Below, one piece after another: positions 21,601 to 35,700 of a stretch of DNA of 64,000 bases. Within the stretch, counting starts at the first letter, position 1; each line of letters begins with the position of its first letter. The stretch is taken from contig NC_080057.1 in assembly GCF_026212465.1 (NCBI RefSeq), positions 24,578,647 to 24,642,646 on the forward strand, read 5' to 3'. The notes beneath the pieces are model-generated. The model had not been told where the DNA came from and made no database searches. It saw nothing but the letters and a program-made list of their open reading frames with translations. Made by a program: the position numbers and the translations under genes. Origin of the DNA: Amaranthus tricolor (taxonomy: Eukaryota > Streptophyta > Magnoliopsida > Caryophyllales > Amaranthaceae).

Positions 21601-24066
21601 ATGAGAATATCGTCAGGTACGCGTATCTCCAACAACCCATGAGAACCTGCTGCCCTACCAGACGCCCTTTGCAAATTCACACCAAACACCTCGCCAAAGT
21701 CATCGTGAAGAATAAGAACACCACCAGAGGATCTAGCCAGGGGTTGCAGAACAGGAACTCTGACAGGACAAGTACCAGCACACAAAATATCTACAACCGT
21801 ATGCTGTCTATGAGCCTCACGGCCCAAATGATCCATCCACTTCAATGCAGTTTTTTCAAGATAAGGATAGTTTGGGTGATTAAATGAATGAGGAACTGCT
21901 CCGGGACCGAATGTGTTAGGTCCACCAGCACATACTATTATCCTACTTTTGCCCCCTGGTTTCTTAACTACCCCTCGGGATAAATCAGCGGAAGGCCCCT
22001 GAATAATCGCCAAGGCAACTTCCACAGCGGTGCCTAAGCAGCGATCTCTTGCGGTCTCTGGAATGTTTGCCTTGAAGGGCCTGAATGAAGAGAAGATGGT
22101 ATGAGCTACAGGAAGTGAAGCATGCACAGGAGATAAGTATACACCAGTTCCATAAATCAATGCTCTTAAATTTTCCTCACTAGGTGACTTATCCCCAGGA
22201 AGCACATCAGCAGATGCAGTAGAATCCTCGGAAAAATCATACACAGATACAGTTCGGCCATATGAAACAATTGCAATTCTTGTCGTTTGGGGGAGTGAAT
22301 CAACAAAAGCGTGCAACGAACTCTGCAGATGCTGAAGGTGTGGTTCATCTAAACATTCATCAATGACAAGCACAATGGGAGCAGACGTTCTAGAATCTGA
22401 AACAGGAACAAAACCCGACAATCGACTACCAGTTTGAACATAATCAACCACATGAGACGATAACTCTGGAAAGCTACGAAGATCTTCTTTGTTTGATGCT
22501 ACATATTCACCATCACTCCCATTCAAACTACGACAAACAACACATTGCCAGTTCCCTGAAACAAGTAAGATGTTACAACATGGGTTCGGATAAGCCCCAC
22601 AATTTTGACAACGATGAGGATCACGCTGTATTACGTGAGGACCCTGAGTAATTTCTCTCCCAGGAGAAACCAATGCTCCAAACCCCAAACTAGGCACATT
22701 TCCTTGCTTTTTCTGCTTCAATATCTGTCATAAAGCAACAATAAAACCAACAAACAACATACTTTAACAAATAAACTCATCCAACAATCAAGAATGATAT
22801 AGTAATACTCACAATGGCACTTGAAGGCGATGCAATAATTCAACCCAATAATAAAAAAAGAGTCAAAACTATACATGCACACAAAAAGTAAAGCTTTACT
22901 CCCTCCATCCCTCTCAATTTGCTACATTTTCCAATTTGGGATATCCCGATAGTTCTGCTACTTTTACTATATTGAAAACAACCCCACCACATTCTTTGAT
23001 TCTCGTATACACATTTTTTCGGGCAAAAACAATACACACATGAGTCAAAACGATACATGCAAACAAAATGTAAAGCTTTACTCCCTCCGTCCTCTCAATT
23101 TGCTACATTTTCCAATTTGGGATATCCCAATAGTTCTGCTACATTTGCTTTATTGAAAATATCCCCACTACATTCTTTAATTCTCATACACACATTTTTT
23201 TGGGCTAAAACAATAGACATGAGTAAAATGATACATGCGCACAAAAAAGTAAAACTTTACTCCCTTTGTCCCGCTCAATTTGCTACATTTTCTAAGATAT
23301 CCCGATAGTTTTGCTTCATTTAATTTATTAAAAATATCCCCACAACATTCTTTAATTCTCATACACACATTTTTTTGCGCTAAAACAACACACACAATTC
23401 AAATTTTTTGTTTTCTTCTCCCAATGTGTCCAACCAAACTAAAAAATTATGTTGTATAATACTTCATGTAAATGTAGCATATGATGGTGAGCATCAAACA
23501 AACGAAAGCAATTAGCAACTTGATCAAGAAAAGAAATTACTCCACTATGCACTAATCAGAAACATAAAAACAATAATAATCAAGAAAATAGGATATAACT
23601 ATGATTATACAAGCATATAAAGAAGAGAAATCACCTTGTGGGCAGAAAAGAGGACAAGGGGAGCAACAGAATCGAGAGGGGAAATAGAATTGAGGTCAAA
23701 AGAAGCAGTATGAGAAGAATAACTAGGAGGGGAAGAAGGAGGCAAAGTAGAAGAAGGAGAAGGACTAGCTAAACTTGTAGGGGGAAATGCAACTGCAACT
23801 GGTTGAGGAGATGCGGGTGATGTTCGAAACGGCACGGCAGCAGGTCGCAAGGGGGAAGTGAATACAGGCGGTCCAGGAGGAGTACTTAGTTGTGGAGAAT
23901 TCGAATTCGCCTTCAAATGGGGAGGTGAGGCTCCGGAAGGCGAAAACGTAGGAGGAAACTGAGGAGGTGGAGGAGAAGAAGAAGAAGCAGCCATTTGAGG
24001 ACGCTGTGACATTGTTAATGGTGGTGGAAATCTTGGTTGAGGGGTTGAATCTGGTAGTGCCGCCAT
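18666..24066 (-). CDS. SEC23: SEC23, COPII coat inner subunit (long plant form)
   Basis: SEC23 pairs with SEC24 at ER exit sites and stimulates GTP hydrolysis by SAR1. Five minus-strand exons (23635-24066, 20904-22724, 19828-19944, 19639-19710, 18666-18803) join in phase to 859 aa. Residues 1-140 are a proline/serine-rich extension. A zinc finger (CQNC...CVVC) spans residues 183-208. The trunk follows (APIVLVIDECLDEPHLQHL, DRCLGTAVEVALAII, GGKSRIIVCAGGPNTFGPG), then the beta and helical regions. A gelsolin-like segment reads VVLDHGTDIFIWLGAELAAQE, and the end reads FIHFDDPSFCEWMRSLKLVPPEPS. The start is the first ATG in frame; an apparent extension begins with TTG and was not used. The proline-rich N-terminus makes it longer than yeast or animal SEC23 and suggests a divergent plant paralogue. 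Confidence 0.95.
19240..19420. repeat. Dispersed repeat family copy (GGGTCATCGGGTC type)
   Basis: In a SEC23 intron, a stretch containing GGGTCATCGGGTC, TATATAATTTTAAATTCG and GTCGGGTCAAGTCGGTTT resembles sequence at about 39710-39890. It also resembles, inverted, sequence at about 47165-47350. I recognise no coding content or clean terminal structure. Confidence 0.5.
20311..20728. mobile_element. Fold-back element with a 9 bp target duplication in a SEC23 intron
   Basis: The left end starts GGGATATTCTATATG and the reverse complement of the right end starts GGGATATTCTATATGG. The two arms (about 20311-20470 and 20566-20728) pair over most of their length. Identical 9 bp copies of AATATTAAA flank it (20302-20310 and 20729-20737). 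A further inverted copy of the terminal sequence lies near 20515-20570, so the inner region is rearranged or partly duplicated. It is 418 bp long without coding capacity. The 9 bp duplication suggests a MULE-derived MITE. Confidence 0.8.
22860..23400. repeat. Three-copy ~180 bp tandem repeat in SEC23 intron 1
   Basis: Units begin at about 22860, 23042 and 23221 (spacing 182 and 179 bp). Each starts GAGT(C/A)AAAA and contains AAA(G/A)CTTTACTCCCT, then TCTCAATTTGCTACATTTT, the GATATCCC(G/A)ATAGTT block and the CACATTTTTT block. The CTCCCTCC(G/A)TCC core looks like a Stowaway MITE terminus, so the array may come from a transposon end. The third copy has a small internal deletion after TTTTCTAA. 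Confidence 0.9.
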
Positions 24067-25365
24067 TGTTGTATTCAAGAATTAACACTAACAAGAAGAT
24101 CAATTTGATGATGACGATGATTGAAATAGGCAAAATTTGGGAATTTTAAGATGAAATCTAATAAAGGGGTTCTTGAATTAAACAAACCCTAGTAGATCGG
24201 TAACAATTATCAAGAATCTTTCATAATTTTGAAGATGGGTATTAATCAATAAAGCTCAATTTGTAGTTCTGAACATTTCCCAGTCCTGTAAGATCTTATT
24301 CCATGGAAGATGAATGGATCAATTCCACCGATTTGGGGAGAAATTCAGTTGGGTATTGGGCTATTGGGAAATTTGAAGCTTAATTGAGTCTAAGAGAAAT
24401 CAATTGGATTCAAAATTGAAGATTTGAAGGTAAAAATTGTAAGTATCGCCGAATGAATAGAAGATTTAGGGGTGCTTGGCTGTGATAATGGTTCCAATGG
24501 GAAACCGGGAATTTGGAAGAGGAAGTCAGCCAAGTGACTTAAAAAGTCAACATTGAGTTTGAGTTGGTTTTTGGTTGGAGTGTTTATAATCAGGTAGTTG
24601 GCATTTTATATATTCGTAAAGATGGAAGTGGGTTGGATCATGCGGGCACCGTAGCATAACATGCCTGACATATGACACGACACGACACAGCAACATATAG
24701 TTCATGCATGACTTAACATAATACAATTAAACACAAGGTATGATAGGCACGACACATAAGTGATTCATAACGACATGGTTTTTATGGTTAGACCTTATAT
24801 TTATTTAGGTGGTTAGGCAAGACACGATGCCGTTTACTACACGACTTGAAACGATATAATTTGACACAATACACGATAGACATGATAAAGTAAACAATCC
24901 GGCATAATCGGATTGTCAACTTTGTAGCTATGAAGTGAGTCTGATTAATAGTCAACGAGGGACACACAAATAAACTAGGTTTTGTAGTTGGTATTGGTTT
25001 TTCGTAGTTAGTGAAAATCAAACGATTTTGATCATAGAATCAAAGTCATTAGTCAAAGACGTTTATATTGTTGCTTCAACTACACTTTAAATTTTACATT
25101 TGGGTTTTTTCTTTGATTATTTTAAGTAATTTTTCTTTTAATATAATATGTATTGAACTTGACTTAAATCAAATTGAATTTAACCCGAGTGAAATAAGTC
25201 ACCCATTTCTAACAAAATCAAATTTACGACCCGAACCCATTTAAAACTTCTCATACCCGACAAAAACGCCCGTTTGCCCAACTCTAATTTCATATCCTCA
25301 TTCAGTCATTCCCGACGAATCTCTCTCGGCCTCCATTTTCTCCCCAACAAAAGCTCAGAAGCCTG
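24067..25365. promoter_or_regulatory. Divergent promoter interval, SEC23 (-) and tryptophanyl-tRNA synthetase (+)
   Basis: This 1.3 kb lies between two divergent start codons and should hold both promoters and leaders. The first ~400 bases next to SEC23 are relatively less AT-rich and likely contain its leader. The middle (about 24640-24900) has decayed ACACGACACGACA-type repeats. The last ~110 bases before 25366 are pyrimidine-rich (CTCTCTCGGCCTCC), like a plant leader. No TATA box could be assigned with confidence. Confidence 0.5.
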
Positions 25366-28300
25366 ATGGATAACAATGGCGACGAGAAGAACATAAACAT
25401 AGCAGAATCTGGAGATGAAGATAATGGCCAAATCGTCACTCCTTGGGAAGTTTCTGCTAAAGATGGCGGAAAAATCGACTATGATAAATTGATTGACAAA
25501 TTCGGCTGTCAGCGACTTGATTTATCGCTCATTCAGAGAATTGAGCGCATCACTGCTCGTCCTGCTCATGTCTTTCTTCGCCGCAACGTTTTCTTCGCTC
25601 ACCGGTCTTTTCTCTCACTATTTTTGCTCGTTATATTCGGTATTACTGATCGATTGTCTCATCCTTTGTTTGTTTGTTTTTTGAATTATCAGTGATTTGA
25701 ATGATGTACTCGATGCTTTTGAAAGAGGCGAGAAGTTCTACTTGTACACTGGTCGAGGACCTTCTTCTGAAGCGTTGCACTTGGGGCATTTGGTTCCCTT
25801 CATGTTTACAAAGTAACATTTCTCTTCTCATTTAGTTTATAAAATTCACACGATTCACTAATTTACTGATCATGGATCCAAAAAATGCTTATTATAGCAG
25901 GTTTTGGTTTATTTTTCTGTCATATTGAGTGAATCACTAATTTAAAAAGCAAATTAGTCTGCTAATAATGTTAAACCTATTATACTTCTATAAGGAATTG
26001 TATTTAGGCCCTCCTTGGTACTTTATAAAAAATAGTGTTAATGAACTTAAATTCCATGAAATGTACTTCATTTCTGTGTTAGAGAAGTTCTGATCCTCCC
26101 AACGTTTTTTTTTTTCACAATTTTCATTTACCACAGAATACTGGGATAAGACAAGCATGACAATAAATTTTATGAAGAAAAAAAATATTAAGATAAGACA
26201 AGCATGATCTATATCTTTTCAAGTGATCCTAGCTGAATTACATTATATTTTCATTTTTTTCCCATAATTTAATAGCGAATACGAACAACCAAACGGTTTG
26301 TTATAGCTTTTCTCCAAGTTCTTTCTGCGATGATTGTCTTTCTATTCAAGGAATATGTCTATAAATAACTTTAGCATTGTAAATTTTACTTCTATGTACG
26401 TTTGTGTCATGCTGCAAGAAATTATTTTCTTTGTTCATAGTAACATCAAAACTTAAAAGTAAATTTTCAATTTTTTTTCTCAAAGTTTAATTATAGAATT
26501 TTAAAAGCGGCCCAATATTTAGGGGAATGATTTTCCATCCATTTAAATGTTAGAATAATAAATGAATGACTTAAGCTCACCAAGTATTTGGACTAAACGA
26601 AGCAAATAATTAAGTTGGTTAGTAGAGGATGGGAAGGACCGAAATGGTGATTTGAAATTTGGGATTGGTTGAGGGAGAATTATCACCAAGAATGCAATCA
26701 TTGGGTGATGTATGCTATAAGAGCAAGGCCTCGTGTAGGAAGGTTATAGGTGCATTTGGGGACCATTGGACGCCAGTACAAGCAAAGAAACGAAGCACAG
26801 GTGTGCTGTACCAGGACTGCTCGAACGGTTGGCTTATTTCGACAGTTTACTGGATCGTGTTTTGCCTTGCTGTTGCTGCATTGTGCTGGCACATCCTTTG
26901 CCTTATTGTATGCATATATCCCACATACTTCCAAGTCTTTGGAAAGCCAAAAAGTCTAATTTTGATGGGCTTTGATTTGCATGTCAATTAAGTAGTTAAA
27001 GTTATCTGTTACGCAGAAATAATTTTCTCTTTAGATTTGATGTATTAAATTTTTGTTTGGAATAAGCTCAATACAGTGCATTTGATACATCTTAATTCTG
27101 AAGTCTATTTCGATAATTTAGTAATAGGGCTATTCTTAATGTACGTTTGTATCTCGAATGGTGGTGTTGATATAAAACTTGCTATCTTCAATAGCTCTCC
27201 TGTTTCTTTATTACCTTTTTGCAGCTGTGGGGACTGGGGATACTGTTTTTGAGGATCTTGATATTTTTGTTCCTGACAGTTAAAGGATATAGGTACTTGC
27301 AGGATGCTTTTAAAGTTCCCTTGGTGATTCAGTTAACAGATGACGAGAAGTGCATGTGGAAGAATTTATCTGTGGAAGAGAGCATCCGACTTGCACGTGA
27401 GAATGCTAAGGATATCATTGCTTGTGGTTTTGACGTGTCCAGAACCTTCATCTTTACCGACTTCAACTATGTTGGTGGGTGAGTATTATGTTCATGTTTG
27501 GGTGTCCTTGAAAGGGATGAATGCTCTTATTATAGTTAAGAAGATTTTAGCTCTTTGATGAAATAAAACAAAATTATGTTATTTAGAATCTGCTGAAGTA
27601 AATACATTGCATGGGGTGTGATAGCTAACACCAAATGTTTTGTGATGTATTGCAACAATATGGGAAACTGGGATGAAGGGGAGAGGGGTGCATTTGATGG
27701 AGTTAATTCTGCTGATTAAAAAGCAATGCATTTGCAAAGACTATTTTGCTAATTTTATTCGCGAAGGCTATTTACGCTCGTTCATAATTTTTACAGAATC
27801 TTCTACCAAAATATGATTAGGATTGCTAAATGTGTCACACTCAACAAGGTAACATCTGCATCATTCGTAAAAAAAATTTATATTACTGTGTTTGATTTTT
27901 GACATGGACGTTTCTTGAGTTCATTTGGATTTGGTGCAGGTTTTTGGCATCTTTGGTTTTACTAACGAAGACCACATTGGCAAAATATTTTTTCCAACAA
28001 CTGAGGTACTTTCTGTTGTATATTTAAGTCTTAATGATTGTACTCGGGTTTTCTTGATAACTTATGTGTTGCTGCCTTTTAGTTTGTGTTATCGTGGCTA
28101 CCATTGTTTTTCTATCAATCGTTTTGTTTACTTCAGCTGAACATTTACTCTTATTGTCATTGATTGAATGACCGAGCACTCTGCCCACTTTTATGATGTG
28201 GCATTCTCAGTGATATCCATTACTGTGGAATGTAGATGAGTTAAATTAGGATTTGAAGTAAAATGACTTGTATATTGTCTCTTTAATCTGTTTCTTCTTT

Positions 28301-31300
28301 TATTAAATATGAGTAGAAAACTTTTGCATTAATTCGATCTTCTGGATTGATATATTTTCATGGGTGCAGGCAGCTCCTGCCTTTTCCAATTCATTTCCTC
28401 ACTTATTTGGTAGCCAAGACAATATTCGGTGCTTGATTCCTTGTGCAATTGATCAGGTTGAGCCTCTTATCTTGTATTTACTGTATACTTTATTTTTGAC
28501 CATAGTTGATAATTTATCTGTCACCTTCTTTGTTTTGATGCTTGGTAGCTGAAATTGATTTGCATTAGGCTTGAAAATCGTAGAAATTTTGTCACGTCAA
28601 GGACTGAATTTCTAGCATGTAACCCAACTGTTTTTGTGATATGGCCACATGCGCTGTAATGGGTTTTGGTTGAAGATCACCCAGGAAGTTCACTTTTGTC
28701 ATCCTCTTTGTTATCACTAACAAAGGTAAGGTTGCGTTCATCCGACCTCCAAACTTTGCCTAAGTGGGAGTTATTTTTTGGCATTGGAGTATTGAAATCT
28801 TGTTAGGAAACCGGATGTTTGGGTATTTGATCCAAGTTTCCAACTCTCTTTTGCTTGGTGTTTGAAGAGCAGATGTGTTTACTTAATTCGCCTCTATGTC
28901 TGATTTTTGGCTTCAATTATTATCAAATGTTGCTGATGTTACATTACTTAGGTTGACTAGAAAATACACGTCATTCACCCATTCTATGCACTATCCACCC
29001 ATTCTCTCTGGAAATGAGGTATTATCATGTGCTAATTTAGTTTTTCTTCTTTCGATTTGTCATTTGGTAAATTTTCAGGATCCTTACTTCAGAATGGCTA
29101 GAGATGTTGCTCCTCGGATAGGGTATCAAAAGCCTGCTTTGATCGAGTCTTCCTTTTTTCCTGCACTTCAGGTATTTTGGGGTTGCAATATTTCCTTAAT
29201 TGTCACCTTGATGTTTTGGAGATCTAGGATTTTGTGTGCTTAATTTAATTTAACTTGCTGATAAGTAATGACTATAGGGAGCTCTTCATGGGTTATTGCC
29301 CCTTCTTGATGGAGCCAAAGATAAGTGATTTATTTAATCACATGCACTTCTTATTCATATGAATTTATAGTTGATGTTTGCTATTAAGGGTCAATCAAAA
29401 AACACCTTTTTGTTTTTACAAGGGTAAGGTTGGTGCATCTGATCTTCCCATGCCTCGCCTTGGAGCCAACATTGGGGTAATGTAATGTTTTTGTAATGGC
29501 TCTTCTTGGGTGAAACATAGATATAATGATTACTTATATACATTGCTTTAGTATATTCTTAGAGAATAGAGTTTATGTGTGCCTTTTTCCGTACATGTGC
29601 ACAACGTAACTTTCTTTGCTTTTTTATGTTCCTTCTACTTTCTTTATATGTACCTTGTCATACTCATATACCCTATGTATATTCTTGTCCATGCTTCTAA
29701 ATTGCCCTTATATCATTGACCTGAGTAATCATAATAGCTTTTATCATTGACAATGGACTCTATACAAGTATTATTTTCCCTATGTAAGGGGCAAGGGCCA
29801 TAATCCATGTCACCAATGCAAATAAGAACTAAGGGCTATTTTACTTTGACACTTCATTTCACGTCAAGTACTTGTGTCAGATCTTCAACACTTTTGTATT
29901 GGTATGAGTCTTCGACACTCATTTTACCAAAATAATGAATTCGTTTTGATGAAAGAGTTGTATTGGGCACTTGGAAGTTGGACTTATATCCGAGTCAGAA
30001 ATAGCTACCCGAGTATGAGTATATACTAAGGGTATCAATTTCATGGAGAATTATCTCTTAAGTGTTTTAGCCAACATTTATTATGAGTTTTTTTCCTTAG
30101 GAAATTTTAAACTAGTTCTACTGTTGCATTATCAATATATTGCGTATTTTATTTAACTTTATATAATAATTTTCTATGAACCAGATTAAAATTATTGTTA
30201 TTTAAACTATATGAATGTATTGACCGTTACAGGGGGAGGCTGGGAAAATGTCTGGAAGTGATCCTAATTCCGCCATATTTGTGACTGATTCTGCAAAGGA
30301 CATCAAGAACAAGGTTTGTAAATTTACATCAGAGGTCACCTCTTTAATTTGTATCAATTTTAATTGTGTTGTAATGGGTATCGGATGAAGGATTTGTCCA
30401 TTGTGTTGGAGGAATCTTAGTAATGTTGCCTTGTGCCTAAAAAATTAGCTAGATATAGGAAGGATGTAAAAAATGAACTCACAAAACAATGCTATAGTAT
30501 ACTAGCACAATTCAACAATTCTGCATAAGTCTGTATCTTACTTCTTTCTGGCCAAGTATATTTCTTGAGGTTGATACCTTGTATCTTTGAAGTTTTTTCC
30601 ATTTGGTGAGTTGGTGACCATTTGAACTTAAAAAATATGCTTAGCTGGATATGACCTATCATGTTGATCTGATGATTTTTAGGTGTAATTTGTTACTGCT
30701 TTTGCTACAGGTATATAAGTATGCCTTTTCTGGGGGCCAAGATTCAAAAGAGAAACACCAAAAATATGGAGCCAATTTAGAGGTAATTTGCAGTTTTTTC
30801 CTGTTGAAGTTACTGCATTGGACTTGATTATGATGGTCTGCTGCCTACTGTCTGCACTGGAACATATTCTCTATTAGTGATTTTGGTCTTTTGGGTGATA
30901 TTGTGTTTGAAAATGAACATTGGTATATGCTCATCAATGTCCACACATTTCAGAACTTGGAAGACCATTTAAAGTTTTGTATTTCTCTGTGTCTGTCTGT
31001 GAATTAGTTCTTTTGAATGATAGGATGAATTATTACTTCTTATTTTTCTATATGATGTAGCAATGGTGAACTTGCTTCTTTATTTACGATTTTTAAATTA
31101 AAGATACATCTTTTATTTCTGTGGATAAACAGGTAGATATTTCTATAAAGTATCTTGGCTTTTTCTTGGAGGATGATGCTGAGCTTGAGCACATAAAAAC
31201 AGTAAGATAATAATCCTATTATCTAGACACTCCTTACTATTGGGATGGATATTTCCTTCCCACTTTTTCTGTCCTATTATAAGAAAATGCCGAAATGTAT

Positions 31301-32770
31301 ACATCCAGGAATATGGTGCTGGGAGAATGTTTACAGGTGAGGTCAAGAATCGACTGATAGAAGTTTTGACAGAGCTGATTGATAGACATCAACGAGCTCG
31401 GGCTGCAGTAACTGAGGAGGTGAGCTTTTTTGCGGAATAAATTTTCGTGTTATTTGAGTTGCTACTGTCGTGGATGATTTTGTGACTGCAACACAATGTT
31501 TAAGAAGCAAAATGTTGCATTTGATGAAATTGCTAATTTATGCTGCACTTGAAGCTTGATTTCGTAGACACAGTTGGAGTGTTGGACTGCTGATAATGTT
31601 TTAACATGTTTATTTTATGCATTTGACTTCACCATTCTTTCTGCTATATATTTTTGGAAAGTCTGAACCATACAAATATACATTTCCGTAGGACTATCTG
31701 CAACATAAAACACCAGTTGGCTTGGCACAATGACTTTTTCTTGAAAATGGTGCCAGTCTGGTTTATGATTAGTAACACAACCATCAAAGTCTTTTTTCCT
31801 AAAATGATGTTCAAATTGTTCCAATTCCCCGGGTTCCTAAATATACCACTTACCTTACTTCACACAATACAGTATGAAACAACTATTATTAGCAGTTCTT
31901 TTCTTAACGTTGTTATTGCTAGCATCGGTTTTATCATTATAGAGGAGCTTTGTTTTTCTTAAAAAATCGACCAAAAACTTCTACTAACATTAGCAATTTT
32001 CGACTAGAGAACAAATCATGTGAGTATCTATTTTTCTTATTACAACAAAAGGTTGTATGCTACGGTAGCTAGAGCGTAGCGGTTTATATTGGGTTGCAGT
32101 CTATCTGTAGCATTTTAGAAATTGGAACACCTTTTTCATTATTTGGAAAAAATTCGTCGGACACTCAAGACGAAAAGGGAAGAGGATGTGAGCTGTTTTT
32201 AAATTTTTTTGGAAGAGGGTCGGTCGTCGGTGGGTGGGTGGGGGAGTGAACTAGCTTATACTATCGGCTTTTATGAATAGAATTACTTGAACTTCTTTTC
32301 ACTTTTGGAAGTGTTCGTGATGGACTCTGTTGGCTTTATCCATTGTGACATCGCGGACATTAGGGAAGTGGCTACTACTATGGGTTATTATGAACATATT
32401 TACTCGAACATCCTTTATGCTTACGAAAGTATTTGTGGTGGTCTCTGTTGGCTTTAATCATTACATCATCGCGGTCATTTATAACTTCTTTTAAATCATC
32501 GTGCATCAATCTATAATTGGGTTTTACAATTTCTTCCCATGTTAGGCCATTGCTTGTGAACTAGCTTATGCTTTCTTACATTCACCATGTTGGTAATAGT
32601 TATAGTATAAAACTATCATAATCGACAATGGAACTGTCTTTGCTTGAACACAAACAGGCGTAGCTGAGAACTGTTGGAACTAATTTATCCTGCTCTGACA
32701 TTGTTCATTTGGTTTTCAGATGGTGGACGCGTTCATGGCTGTGAGGCCGCTTCCTCATATGTTCGACTAA
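25366..32770 (+). CDS. Cytosolic tryptophan--tRNA ligase
   Basis: The enzyme charges tRNA-Trp with tryptophan using ATP. Twelve exons join in phase to 408 aa: 25366-25604, 25693-25812, 27293-27478, 27797-27848, 27940-28005, 28370-28456, 29079-29171, 30233-30313, 30711-30782, 31133-31201, 31309-31419, 32720-32770. Class I signatures are present: HLGH at residues 109-112 (the HIGH box) and KMSGS at 286-290 (the KMSKS loop). Eukaryote-type blocks [47 protein letters not shown] and [12 protein letters not shown] separate it from the bacterial-type organellar enzyme. The N-terminus is acidic and shows no targeting peptide, supporting a cytosolic location. The start ATG is the first in frame, after a pyrimidine-rich leader. 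Confidence 0.96.
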
Positions 32771-35700
32771 TGCAAGAAAACTTTTTAATTTATAGCATTT
32801 GTATGAATATTGATTAGTTATCAAAAATTGAGATTATTTACTTGTGCAAATCATTTAAAATTTGAAAAATTTTTGGACTGATTTTAGCATATACTTTGTG
32901 TCCCTCTAGAATAGCATCATTTAACTTGAAAATATGAGTGCTTTTTGCATCAAATACTGCTGTTTTAGAGGAAAAGTGGGAGTATACCATAATATGTTCT
33001 TCTATATTGACATTCAAGCTCTGATATTCTATACTACACTTGATTAGTTGGTGTTGCTCAAAAGTTTTGTTGTAAATTTTTGTAAAGTAGCCAATTAAAA
33101 TCCAAATTCTCTAAGATGTTGCCTCACAAATTTAATTTATATTTTTATTTCATATACGTGTTTTTTCACTTTTCTATTAAATGTGGAGTACTTTTTTTGC
33201 TACTTTTATTGGCTTTCTTTGATGTTTATTCTATTATATTTAGGGTTGTTTATTTGGATAAGAGGGATTGTTTGATTTGTTGGTTGTCGTGGGAATACAA
33301 GTAACCATGTGATTCAAGCAATGACGCTACCTCATATAACTAACGATGTTTTATGTTGTATATTATATTTTTTATGGATTAAAATTGTAGCAATAAATTT
33401 GAGAATTTAGATTTGTTTCGGGTCGAAAAACAAGTATTATATTTCAGGATTTTAGTTTTAATTTTTATTTAACTTTTTTCTCAACTTACCCTGTAAAAAA
33501 AAGTAACAAATTTATTTTGCACCTAGAAGATATCATATGGCTCCAAACATGATATTATCTTCCATTTTCTTTTAATAGCTCTATTTCTTACTTTATATGT
33601 AAGATTTTTTTTTTTTTTGGAAAGAAGACGTGCATAATATAAAAACCAAAATAAATAATATTAATATAATTTATTCTTATATAATTTCAAATTTTAAATG
33701 ATTTCTAATTTGCTATTTAAACTTAATTAATATCTTCATTATGATCGCCTTTAAAAATATTTGCTTGCAAAATCTTTTTTTTAACATTCTTAATATTAAG
33801 ACCCTAAATGATTACTAGTTGCACATATGCCTCTGAGACACTTATGTCATTCATTGTGAGCGAGTTTGTCATATTAAGTAGCTATTAACGACTTAATAGG
33901 TTACTTTACAAAAGATGTTACCATGAAGTGAACGACCAGTTTAAGCAGCATATACCATGCATATAGTTATTTTCAAAACTTTATAACTTATAACCTGTAG
34001 GGTTTCAATATCAAAAGCAACTGTTAAAAATTTCTCTATAATTTTCTCAACAAATTATATCATAATTGTTATTTTTATCGAAAAGTATCCATTTACACAA
34101 CTACTTAGACATATAAATATCAAAAAATAATTACTCGTATAGTCACTTAGACATCTATAAGTACAACTATTTTTTCAACTAATAACTATCCACACAACTA
34201 CCTTGCACTAACAACGGCACAAACCCTATAAATTAGAATCAATTAACTTCCAAGTTCCAGCCTATCACAAAAAGGCTTCGCTTTCAAGTTTCAACCGTTG
34301 GAGTTTATTTATTCAAGACTAAAATCATAATGTATTGTTTAACAGAAAGAAATGATTCATTGATTTTTCAACAGCACATATACAGCCCAAATCAATACAT
34401 CAAAAACTATAGGAATTCAATTATTAGCCGAATCTTGTAATATAATATTTCTTCATATTTGATACTCCCTCCCTCTTAAAATAATATACTCCCTCCGAAC
34501 CATTATAATAGTCTCATTTGCTTGGGCACGGTTATTAAGAATGGTGTGGGGTCCATTAAAAAGGGTAAATAGTGATAGGTAAGTAGTGAAAGGTAAGTAG
34601 TGATGGGTGGTTGGGTAAGTAAGGTATATAGGGGTATATTCATAATTACTTGTGTGAACTAAGGATATTTAGGTAAAAAAAGATTGACAAAAATAGAAAT
34701 GAGACAATTAAAAAAACTTTGCCAAATGAGGAAATGGGACTATTATAATGATTCGGAGGGAGTATCACTTTTATTTTTATTAAAAGGTAAAGTAAAAAAA
34801 GAATAGAACTAAATGAATATCGAACTCATTACATTTATCGAAGAAAATAGTAACTTTTTTATTTGTGCTAAGAGCTAGGAATATCTTTTTATTTATCCCA
34901 CTTTTCTTTTATAAAAAGGTTTATGAACAACAATACTCTAATTACCGATCATAAATAGTAAGTAAATTTGCACTTATATTAATATTTTATCAATACAAGG
35001 ATCTTACATGATTTAATTTTCTTTATTATTTTGGACAAAGACTCTACATAAATTCATTTTGATCACAATTACATGGAAAAAAGTGCAAAATAAAAGTGAA
35101 AATATATTAAAATTACGAGATTATTTAATTTAAAATAAAAAATATATTAAAATAATCTTTTGTCCTACTTAATTTGACCTATTTTTTATTTTAATCTATT
35201 CTAAATGATTTACCCTATTTTTATTTTGTAAATGTCTATAAACCCATCATTTTTTGCTCTCTCTTATTTCTAAACTTCATAGTATCTTTATTTACTATAT
35301 CCAATTGTCTAATATAGAGAGTCGTGGTGGTGGAGTTGTATATACTGTTTGGTGGGTAATTTTTCTAATATTATAGGTTTGGAAAAAGTAAACTTCATTA
35401 AATGTGTATGCAAGTTAATACATTATTTATGAGTTTGTGGGCCCAAACCTACGGATACCCCATAAATATATCCACACTAACTGACATATAAAGTAATTAT
35501 GTGATGAATTATTACGGTCTAAACACCTGACATTAGAGTAGTTTATGTTATAGAAGCAATGATATCAGATATAGAGAAACTGACAAGCAAATGAAGATTG
35601 AAAATGACAAGGAGTATATCAACATGTCAGGCTGGCTATCCAGTTGTCTTTGATGTTTTACATTTTTGTGTCATTTTTGTAATTTTTTCCATTTTTAAGC

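Noticed and set aside
22860..23400. CRISPR-like regular repeat spacing
   Set aside because: The units are adjacent ~180 bp copies without unique spacers, in a plant intron. This is ordinary tandem duplication.
26659..26991. 110-codon open frame with hydrophobic stretches
   Set aside because: It is inside intron 2 of the tryptophanyl-tRNA synthetase gene and open in several overlapping frames on both strands. There is no family resemblance; it may be an old repeat fragment.
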